This document shows, one piece after another, positions 1-4,991 of a stretch of 6,457 nt of DNA. The notes under the pieces are model-generated. The model did not search any database and was not told the origin of the DNA. It saw nothing but the letters and a program-made list of their open reading frames with translations. Made by a program: the position numbers and the translations under genes. Each line of letters begins with the position of its first letter. Position 1 is the first letter of the stretch. The DNA comes from Spirochaetaceae bacterium (lineage in GTDB: Bacteria > Spirochaetota > Spirochaetia > Treponematales > Breznakiellaceae): assembly GCA_031278295.1 (NCBI GenBank), contig JAITKQ010000062.1, positions 1 through 6,457 on the forward strand, given 5' to 3'.

Positions 1-195
1 AGGCGGGGGCTGACCCTTTTCGGAGGAAGCCGCGTTTAGGGTCAGCCCCCTGACCGGGAAGGCTGAGGAGGGGGCTGACCCCTTTCGGAGCAAGCTACGG
101 CTGGGGTCAGCCCCCGGACAGGGGAGGCTGAGGCGGGGGCTGACCCTTTTCGGAGGAAGCCGCGTTTAGGGTCAGCCCCCGGACGGAGGAGGCTG
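1..195. repeat. Tandem array of three 65-bp palindromic repeat units
   Basis: Three consecutive units lie at 1-65, 66-130 and 131-195. Each has a left arm gggggctgaccc, a central loop, a right arm gggtcagccccc and a 15-bp tail ending in ggctg. Arms are at 5-16/39-50, 70-81/104-115 and 135-146/169-180, so each unit can fold into a 12-bp GC-rich stem, or 13 bp with the next pair inward. Units 1 and 3 are identical over their first 50 bases. Unit 2 differs from them at eight of those 50 positions, yet both arms are unchanged. The innermost pair is T17-A38 in unit 1 and C82-G103 in unit 2, a compensatory change. The array may begin before the window. I see no reading frame that it plausibly encodes. 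Its function is unknown; a REP/BIME-like dispersed repeat is one possibility. Confidence 0.93.
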
Positions 196-247
196 CGGCT
201 GGGGTCAGCCCCCGGACTGGGAAGGCTGCGGCTGGGGGTCAGCCCCC
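196..247. repeat. Two truncated copies (right halves) of the 65-bp repeat
   Basis: 196-228 repeats the right half of unit 2 (cggctggggtcagccccc, identical to 98-115) plus a 15-bp tail. 229-247 repeats the same right half again with one extra G in the G run, then the similarity stops. Neither copy has a left arm of its own. They match the unit-2 sequence type rather than the unit-1/3 type, so the whole array reads A-B-A-b-b. The right arm is itself close to a small hairpin (five Gs, tcag, five Cs in the last copy). Confidence 0.88.
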
Positions 248-309
248 GTTATCAGGCGAAAGCGGGCTTTACGGGCAGACCTTGCGAGTCGTCCTTGCAA
301 GCAGGACCA

Positions 310-351
310 GGTTTGCCAAAGCAAACGCGGGAGCGTTTGCTTTGGCAAACC
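310..351. repeat. Perfect 19-bp inverted repeat with 4-base loop
   Basis: 310-328 (starting ggtttgccaaag) is the exact reverse complement of 333-351, with loop ggga at 329-332. It lies between the 65-bp repeat array and the permease gene, about 60 bases before the start codon. No T run follows on either side, so it is not a standard intrinsic terminator. It is unrelated in sequence to the array upstream. Smaller hairpins sit just before it: 259-263 with 266-270, and 291-307 with one bulged base. Confidence 0.9.
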
Positions 352-355
352 CCGG

Positions 356-380
356 GTACAAGCGCCCCAAGCGCTTGTAC
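356..380. repeat. Perfect 10-bp inverted repeat
   Basis: gtacaagcgc at 356-365 pairs exactly with gcgcttgtac at 371-380 around loop cccaa. It follows the 19-bp hairpin by four bases and ends 29 bases before the permease start codon. It could act as an operator, as an mRNA structure, or be a by-product of whatever generates the hairpins in this gap. The sequence does not decide between these. Confidence 0.85.
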
Positions 381-405
381 CTGTACCTAATGCCCGGCAA
401 CCCGC

Positions 406-411
406 TATAAT
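406..411 (+). promoter_or_regulatory. Candidate -10 element overlapping the permease start codon
   Basis: A perfect TATAAT lies at 406-411 and includes the first two bases of the ATG at 410. Transcription from it would begin near 418-419, where a second in-frame ATG (419) stands, giving a leaderless or nearly leaderless mRNA. There is no good -35 hexamer 16-18 bases upstream, and no Shine-Dalgarno sequence before either ATG. The match may therefore be chance. Confidence 0.3.
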
Positions 412-1597
412 GAGCCGGATGATAGAAGACTTAACGTTTGCGTTCAAAACTTTTCGCCGCAACAAGACGCGCACGGTACTCTCACTACTCGGCATCATAA
501 TAGGCGTCGCGTCCGTCATCGTGATTACCTCGATAGGCGAGAGCGCCCGGCAGAATGTAAAGGCCGCCTTCGGTTCTTCCGGCCTTAACCTGGTGCGTAT
601 TTCGGGTGGCTGGAGGATGCGGGCGGCAAATATCAGCTTTAACGATGCGTTCAAATCAAAATTGTTTGACGAAATCCCGCATATAAAACGGATATGGCCT
701 GTCAATTCGGTAAGCGCTACGCTACGCAACAACGACAGCGACGTGAGCACATCGGGCAGTGCGGTAGAATACGGTTACCTTGAAATGTGCGGCCTCACGC
801 TGGATTACGGGAACTATTTTTCGGTCTCCGACGATGTGCGGGGCGCCCAGGTAGCGGTACTCCAAAGCGATGTCGCAAAATCCCTGTTTCCGGAAGGCGA
901 CGCCGCCGGTAAAAAAATAGTCCTGATACACCAGGGGCAGTCCTTCAGTTTTACCGTTACCGGTGTTCTTGCCGAAACAAACGGGTTTTTTGAAAATTCT
1001 TCCATTTACCTCCCGCGCGGTTTCTACACAAAAAAGATTGAGCCCTCGCCCGCCGCGTCATCGCTTGTACTGGAAGCGGACAGCCAGAATCATGCCGTAG
1101 AGCTTACCGACGCGGTCCGCGCGTACATCGCCTCGCTCACCGGGGATGAGTACTCGGTCAACATCACGTCCATGAAGTCGGCGCTGTCCCAGTTCGAGTC
1201 GGTCTCCGGTACCATGAACCTTCTGCTTTCCGGCATAGCCGCCATTTCGCTGCTGGTCGGCGGCGTCGGCATCATGAACATCATGATAGTAACGGTAACA
1301 GAACGGAAAAAAGAAATCGGCATCCGCAAAGCGATTGGCGCGTCCGGCGCGGCGATACGGACACAATTCCTGGTCGAGGCGGCGGCGATCACCCTTACGG
1401 GCGGTCTTATAGGCATAGCGGCAGGCCTGTTGATAAGCCTCGGCGCAGTATACGTGATGAACTGGCCCTTTGTGGTAAACGGCCCGGCCTGCCTTGCCTC
1501 CTTCCTGTTCTCGGCCTTCATCGGCGTGTTCTTCGGCTTTAACCCAGCCTCCCGCGCCGCAAAACTGGACCCCGTCAGCGCCCTTCAGTCCCCCTAG
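410..1597 (+). CDS. MacB/FtsX-family ABC transporter permease
   Basis: This 395-residue inner-membrane protein has the classic MacB permease layout. Residues 1-21 form a cytoplasmic start (F-R-R-N-K-T-R-T) and membrane helix 1 is at about 22-42 (L-L-G-I-I-I-G-V-A). A MacB-type periplasmic domain fills about 43-265. The FtsX domain carries helices at about 271-295, 325-348 and 358-378. The signature G-V-G-I-M-N-I-M-I-V-T-V-T-E-R at 285-299, the cytoplasmic E-I-G-I-R-K-A-I-G-A at 302-311, and the closing F-F-G-F-N-P-A-S-R-A-A-K-L-D-P at 374-388 are family hallmarks. Such permeases dimerise and work with a separate ATPase and often an RND-type adaptor to move substrates across the envelope by mechanotransmission. 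Neither partner is in the window; they may lie upstream of the repeats. The start is uncertain: ATG 410 overlaps a TAA (TAATG) and ATG 419 is also possible; neither has a Shine-Dalgarno sequence. The substrate cannot be predicted. Confidence 0.92.
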   Translation: MSRMIEDLTFAFKTFRRNKTRTVLSLLGIIIGVASVIVITSIGESARQNVKAAFGSSGLNLVRISGGWRMRAANISFNDAFKSKLFDEIPHIKRIWPVNSVSATLRNNDSDVSTSGSAVEYGYLEMCGLTLDYGNYFSVSDDVRGAQVAVLQSDVAKSLFPEGDAAGKKIVLIHQGQSFSFTVTGVLAETNGFFENSSIYLPRGFYTKKIEPSPAASSLVLEADSQNHAVELTDAVRAYIASLTGDEYSVNITSMKSALSQFESVSGTMNLLLSGIAAISLLVGGVGIMNIMIVTVTERKKEIGIRKAIGASGAAIRTQFLVEAAAITLTGGLIGIAAGLLISLGAVYVMNWPFVVNGPACLASFLFSAFIGVFFGFNPASRAAKLDPVSALQSP

Positions 1598-1904
1598 CGC
1601 TTTGTCGCGCCCCGCGCGGTGTTGTCGTTCAAAATTAAACCGTAAAATTGCCGGGACGCGGAGGCCGGGACAGCAGCTTTACATTTACAAAAATTTTTCA
1701 TGAAATTCGGGCGCATTTCCGGCCCTTCGTGCCGGAAATCGGGCTTTGCGGGGTTCCGCTATCGCTCCATTCCCTACGCGAACGCTACGCGCGAACGCTA
1801 CGCGCCCCTCCAATCCCTTGCGCGTTTCGTACACGACCGTTTTTTCGCCAATGATAGACCGGTAAATGTAAAATTAATTAGACCGCGACGCGGGGCCTTG
1901 AAAA
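1598..1904. other. Gene-free GC-rich spacer with short repeats and a hairpin
   Basis: I see no credible gene in this stretch. It contains gccgggac twice (1650-1657 and 1664-1671) and the palindrome tttcatgaaa (1696-1705). There is a perfect 9-bp stem at 1715-1723/1731-1739 (atttccggc, 7-base loop), and ctacgcg three times (1774-1780, 1785-1791, 1798-1804) separated by aacg or cgaacg. No hairpin here is followed by a T run, so the terminator of the permease gene is not identified. A frame opening at ATG 1700 runs through these repeats into the next gene, but it has no ribosome binding site. Confidence 0.6.
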
Positions 1905-1933
1905 TTTACACGGCATTCGTTACCTTTTATAAA
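1905..1933 (+). promoter_or_regulatory. Sigma-70-type promoter for the chemoreceptor gene
   Basis: TTTACA at 1905-1910 (5 of 6 consensus matches) is separated by exactly 17 bases from TATAAA at 1928-1933 (5 of 6). Transcription would start near 1940, giving a leader of about 85 bases before the ATG at 2025. This is the best vegetative promoter in the window. It also marks an AT-rich boundary after the GC-rich spacer. Confidence 0.6.
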
Positions 1934-1976
1934 AACAGTGGGGATATGGCTGTTTCTTTTATCCGTAACGCATCTT

Positions 1977-2002
1977 TAATTTTAGGGGAAAACACCCGAT
2001 AT
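1977..2002 (+). promoter_or_regulatory. Weak sigma-28 (FliA)-like promoter candidate
   Basis: CCCGATAT at 1995-2002 matches the flagellar sigma-28 -10 element GCCGATAA at six of eight positions. TAATTTTA at 1977-1984 lies one base closer than the usual TAAAGTTT spacing. Chemoreceptor genes are commonly in sigma-28 regulons, which makes this position plausible. The match is imperfect and could be chance, since a better sigma-70 promoter lies 45-70 bases upstream. Confidence 0.28.
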
Positions 2003-2012
2003 TATCCACAAG

Positions 2013-2018
2013 AAGGGA
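2013..2018 (+). promoter_or_regulatory. Ribosome binding site of the chemoreceptor gene
   Basis: aaggga, within the purine run agaagggaga, ends six bases before ATG 2025. It fixes that ATG as the start and argues against the overlapping frame from 1700. Confidence 0.75.
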
Positions 2019-2024
2019 GAATTT

Positions 2025-4187
2025 ATGAAACTTAAATTTCGTCTTAGTTTAATAGTCATTGCTATTCTTACCGCGGTCGTCGGCATTGTTTCTGTGGTTT
2101 TGCTTCTCAAAGCGCGGGATATGCAGACTGAAACCGCCCAGAGTCAGATCATCAATCTTACAGGCATCGCGTCAAAGAATCTACAGATTAGTTTTGAGGC
2201 TTATTTGAACTCGCTCACGACCATTGCCAACATCATGGGAAATTATGAAGATGTCGCGGTGGTTGAACGCCGCGGAAACTTTGAAGATACTATGGAAGCC
2301 GCAGTTGCGGCAGACAACAACATGATAGGTATGTTTACGGTTTGGAAACCCGGTACCATAGACTCCAACCCCGAACCCTTCGATCCGCTTTTTTCAAAGC
2401 GTTTCGACACTACCGTTGGACGGTACCGCTGGCGGGACGAAGAAAATCTCGAAACCATATACGTTTCGATGTCCGATCAAACAAATATATCTGACGTTAT
2501 GAGCAGCAAATTCAAGGGAAATGATATTAATATAATACGAATAACCACTCCTATCAAAAACTCCAGAACGAAACAGGTAGTCGGCATAGTGGGGGTAAAC
2601 ATCGATCTTGCATACGCGGAAAAACTTATTTCCGAGGCAGCCACGTTCAAAAGAGTCGGTTATGCCAACGCCCGCCTTGTAATGTATTCCAGAAACGGCA
2701 CGATAGTGTCGCACTACGACGCGGCTATGATCGGGAAAAGAATCACCGATCCGGAATCACTGAAGGTCCTGGGCGAGAAAGCGGTTGACGATACCCTCGA
2801 AACCCTGCGTACAAACGAAGCCAATGTCGGGCAGAACGAGGGGCGTTTCTTTGCCTCATACCCCTTCAAAATCGGAGATGCCAAAGAGTCGATGACCGTG
2901 CTTTCCTCAGTGCCTACCGCGGACGTATTTTCCGCGATAACGGACATGACGAGGTTTACAATCATCATCACGGCGCTGATGATAGTGGCGGCCGCGGTGA
3001 TCATCTGGTTTGTATCGGGCAGCATCGCCAAGCGTATCGTCGTTGTCGGTCTTAGGATGAAAGATATAGCCCAGGGCGAAGGCGACCTTACCAGCCGAAT
3101 CACGATAAACGCCAATGACGAAATCGGGGAAATGGGCGGCTATTTCAACCAAACTATGGAAAAAATCCAGAGTTTGGTTAAAGCGATCAAGAATCAAACG
3201 GTTACGCTTTCCGATATTGGCAACGAACTTGCCTCGAACATGACGGAAACGGCGGCGGCGATAAACGAAATCACCTCCAACATCCAGAGCATCAAAGGCC
3301 AGGTCGTGAATCAGTCCGCCTCCGTTACCGAGACCAACGCTACGATGGAGCAGATAACGCTGAATCTGGACAAACTTAACGGGCTTGTAGAAAAACAGAC
3401 CGCCAACGTTTCCCAGTCGTCCAGCGCTGTTGAGCAGATGCTGGCAAACATACAGTCGGTAACGCAGACCCTGGTTAAAAACGGCGATAATGTAAAAGAA
3501 TTGGCGGACGCCTCCGAGGTGGGCCGCAGCGGGCTACAGGATGTGGCGGCGGACATTCAGCAGATTGCCCGCGAATCGGAGGGCTTGCTCGAAATCAACG
3601 CCGTTATGGAAAACATAGCGAGCCAGACCAACCTGCTGTCGATGAACGCGGCGATCGAGGCGGCCCACGCGGGCGAGGCGGGCAAGGGTTTCGCCGTTGT
3701 CGCCGATGAAATTCGTAAACTTGCCGAATCCTCAGGGGAGCAGTCCAAGACCATATCTACCGTACTGAAAAAAATTAAAGACAGCATAGACAAGATCACC
3801 CGTTCAACGGACGCGGTTTTGAACAAATTCGAGGCGATAGACACCGGGGTAAGGACGGTTTCGGACCAGGAAGAAAATATCCGTAACGCGATGGAGGAGC
3901 AGAGCGCCGGCAGCCAGCAGATTCTCGAGGCGATAAGCCAGTTGAACGAGGTTACGCAGATGGTCAAGTCCAGTTCCAAGGAGATGCTGGAAGGAAGCCG
4001 CGAGGTTATCAACGAGAGCAAAAACCTGGGCCATGTAACGCAGGAGCTCGAAAACGGCATGAACGAGATGGCTACAGGCGCGGAACAGATAAACACGGCG
4101 GTAAACCGTGTAAACGAAATCAGCGTAGAAAACAAGACCAATATTGATGTACTGGTACGCGAAGTCAGCAAATTCAAAGTAGAGTAA
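2025..4187 (+). CDS. Methyl-accepting chemotaxis protein with periplasmic Cache sensor
   Basis: This 720-residue transmembrane chemoreceptor would signal through CheW and CheA to bias flagellar rotation. Helix 1 spans about 7-28 and helix 2 about 309-331, enclosing a periplasmic dCache-type sensor (about 35-300). Sensor hallmarks are G-M-F-T-V-W at 102-107, G-R-Y-R-W at 132-136, and T-T-P-I-K followed by G-I-V-G-V-N-I-D up to D194. The ligand is unknown. HAMP covers about 331-385 (G-E-G-D-L-T at 351-356). The usual HAMP proline after S-I-x-K appears to be R337. The long signalling hairpin turns at the highly conserved tip, residues 529-570 (Q-T-N-L-L-S-M-N, then A-G-E-A-G-K-G-F-A-V-V-A-D-E). 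Likely methylation pairs are E470/Q471, Q631/Q632 and E687/Q688; the last fits the full consensus (A-T-x-x-E-Q-x-x-T-A). There is no C-terminal CheR-tethering pentapeptide and no cysteine, so c-type haem or thiol redox sensing is excluded. The ATG has a good ribosome binding site. No other chemotaxis gene is adjacent. Confidence 0.97.
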   Translation: MKLKFRLSLIVIAILTAVVGIVSVVLLLKARDMQTETAQSQIINLTGIASKNLQISFEAYLNSLTTIANIMGNYEDVAVVERRGNFEDTMEAAVAADNNMIGMFTVWKPGTIDSNPEPFDPLFSKRFDTTVGRYRWRDEENLETIYVSMSDQTNISDVMSSKFKGNDINIIRITTPIKNSRTKQVVGIVGVNIDLAYAEKLISEAATFKRVGYANARLVMYSRNGTIVSHYDAAMIGKRITDPESLKVLGEKAVDDTLETLRTNEANVGQNEGRFFASYPFKIGDAKESMTVLSSVPTADVFSAITDMTRFTIIITALMIVAAAVIIWFVSGSIAKRIVVVGLRMKDIAQGEGDLTSRITINANDEIGEMGGYFNQTMEKIQSLVKAIKNQTVTLSDIGNELASNMTETAAAINEITSNIQSIKGQVVNQSASVTETNATMEQITLNLDKLNGLVEKQTANVSQSSSAVEQMLANIQSVTQTLVKNGDNVKELADASEVGRSGLQDVAADIQQIARESEGLLEINAVMENIASQTNLLSMNAAIEAAHAGEAGKGFAVVADEIRKLAESSGEQSKTISTVLKKIKDSIDKITRSTDAVLNKFEAIDTGVRTVSDQEENIRNAMEEQSAGSQQILEAISQLNEVTQMVKSSSKEMLEGSREVINESKNLGHVTQELENGMNEMATGAEQINTAVNRVNEISVENKTNIDVLVREVSKFKVE

Positions 4188-4206
4188 CGGACAAAAGGTT
4201 TGAAAC

Positions 4207-4232
4207 CCGCCCGTTTGCGCCGGCGGATTTTT
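4207..4232 (+). terminator. Probable intrinsic terminator of the chemoreceptor gene
   Basis: Twenty bases after the stop codon, ccgcc (4207-4211) pairs with ggcgg (4222-4226) around a 10-base loop. It is followed one base later by TTTTT (4228-4232). The stem is short but entirely G-C and the T run is in the right place. This separates chemoreceptor and rubrerythrin transcription. Confidence 0.5.
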
Positions 4233-4239
4233 AGAAAAT

Positions 4240-4267
4240 CGCAATTCCCTATCTGTAGGGAATTGCG
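4240..4267. promoter_or_regulatory. Perfect 12-bp inverted repeat before rubrerythrin (operator or second terminator)
   Basis: cgcaattcccta at 4240-4251 is exactly complementary to tagggaattgcg at 4256-4267, with loop tctg. It ends 29 bases before the rubrerythrin ATG. A possible -10, TAAAAT at 4269-4274, directly follows it. With a weak TTCCCT (4245-4250) 18 bases upstream, the palindrome would cover the -35 region and spacer, as a repressor operator would. No T run follows on the plus strand, which weakens the terminator reading. The palindrome does not look like the Fur or PerR boxes that I know. Confidence 0.5.
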
Positions 4268-4285
4268 TTAAAATTATTTAAGTTT

Positions 4286-4291
4286 AGGAGG
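4286..4291 (+). promoter_or_regulatory. Consensus Shine-Dalgarno of the rubrerythrin gene
   Basis: AGGAGG ends five bases before ATG 4297. It is the only full-consensus ribosome binding site in the window, which suggests strong translation. Confidence 0.85.
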
Positions 4292-4296
4292 AAAAT

Positions 4297-4836
4297 ATGG
4301 AATTAAAAGGTTCAAAAACGGAAGCGAATCTACAGGCCGCGTTTGCAGGGGAATCGCAGGCGCGTAACAAGTACACGTACTATGCGTCCAAGGCGGCAAA
4401 GGAAGGCTATGAGCAGATCGCCGCGATCTTCCTGGAGAGCGCCGAAAACGAGAAGGAACACGCGAAGATGTGGTTCAAGGCGCTTCACGGCGATGCGGTG
4501 CCGGACACCGTGACAAACCTCAAGGATGCGGCGGACGGTGAAAATTACGAGTGGACCGATATGTACGACAGCTTTGCGAAGACCGCCCGCGAGGAAGGCT
4601 TTACAAAGATCGCGACGTTGTTTGAGGGTGTCGGAGAGGTGGAAAAGGAGCACGAGGCGCGTTACCGCAAACTTCTTGCCAACATCGAAAACGACCTCGT
4701 ATTCTCGCGTGACGGCGACGCCATTTGGCAGTGTAGAAACTGCGGACACATAGCGATCGGCAAAAAAGCGCCGGAAGTCTGTCCCGTATGCTCGCACCCC
4801 AAGGCTTACTTCCAGATAAGACCTGAAAACTATTAA
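4297..4836 (+). CDS. rbr: Rubrerythrin
   Basis: This 179-residue cytoplasmic non-haem iron protein reduces hydrogen peroxide to water with electrons from rubredoxin or NAD(P)H-linked donors, protecting anaerobes from oxygen exposure. The N-terminal four-helix diiron domain (about 1-135) keeps the expected ligand residues: E19 in A-G-E-S-Q-A-R, E52 and H55 in E-K-E-H, E82 and E85 in E-N-Y-E-W, and E116 and H119 in E-K-E-H. The C-terminal rubredoxin-like domain (about 143-176) has C146-x2-C149 and C162-x2-C165, the only four cysteines in the protein, which would bind one Fe(SCys)4 centre. Length and domain order are those of classical rubrerythrin, with the rubredoxin domain at the C-terminus. 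The start is fixed by a consensus AGGAGG. A terminator-like structure and a perfect palindrome separate it from the upstream gene, so it probably has its own, possibly stress-regulated, promoter. Confidence 0.97.
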   Translation: MELKGSKTEANLQAAFAGESQARNKYTYYASKAAKEGYEQIAAIFLESAENEKEHAKMWFKALHGDAVPDTVTNLKDAADGENYEWTDMYDSFAKTAREEGFTKIATLFEGVGEVEKEHEARYRKLLANIENDLVFSRDGDAIWQCRNCGHIAIGKKAPEVCPVCSHPKAYFQIRPENY

Positions 4837-4991
4837 ACTTGTTTCGGTGCCCGGCTGGCTCCGGAACAGCCCCTGTTGACAGTGCGCCCCACCCGCTTGA
4901 CAAAGATCCGCAAGGCTTCGGGCTAGGGGGTACTAAGTGTGCACGGGCTTATACATCATTTGGGAAATAATACCGGGAATATCCGTAAAAA
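4837..4991. other. Spacer between rubrerythrin and DUF3943 genes
   Basis: The spacer contains two perfect TTGACA hexamers, at 4876-4881 and 4897-4902, 21 bases apart. Neither has a good -10 at 16-19 bases. Overlapping small stems are possible: tgtttcgg (4840-4847) with ccggaaca (4861-4868, one G-U pair), or aacag (4865-4869) with ctgtt (4873-4877). No T run follows, so no intrinsic terminator for rubrerythrin is supported. Confidence 0.4.

Noticed and set aside
1..247. CRISPR array
   Set aside because: Repeats are contiguous 65-bp units with near-identical 15-bp tails. There are no unique spacers and no cas gene.
144..410. Open frame through the repeats ending in TAA at 408-410, which overlaps the permease ATG
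   Set aside because: It has no start codon except a late ATG at 390, consists mostly of repeat and hairpin sequence, and in the array the same frame is interrupted by stops (51, 129, 141).
1..410. Insertion sequence or MITE with terminal inverted repeats
   Set aside because: No transposase, no flanking target duplication and no outer inverted repeats are visible. The palindromes are internal and tandem.
205..750. 181-codon minus-strand frame across the repeats and the permease 5' end
   Set aside because: It is antisense to a clear ABC permease gene and its other half is repeat DNA; it has no recognisable domain.
1606..1619. Terminator for the permease gene
   Set aside because: The GC-rich cgcgccccgcgcgg stretch gives only a poor stem and no T run follows.
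1700..2035. 111-codon frame starting ATG 1700 and overlapping the chemoreceptor start
   Set aside because: It has no ribosome binding site, runs through short GC-rich repeats and a promoter, overlaps the well-supported start at 2025, and its product resembles no family that I know.
3557..4177. 206-codon minus-strand frame inside the chemoreceptor gene
   Set aside because: Long coiled-coil genes often give antisense open frames. The product is low-complexity Ser/Leu-rich and the plus strand encodes the unmistakable receptor tip.
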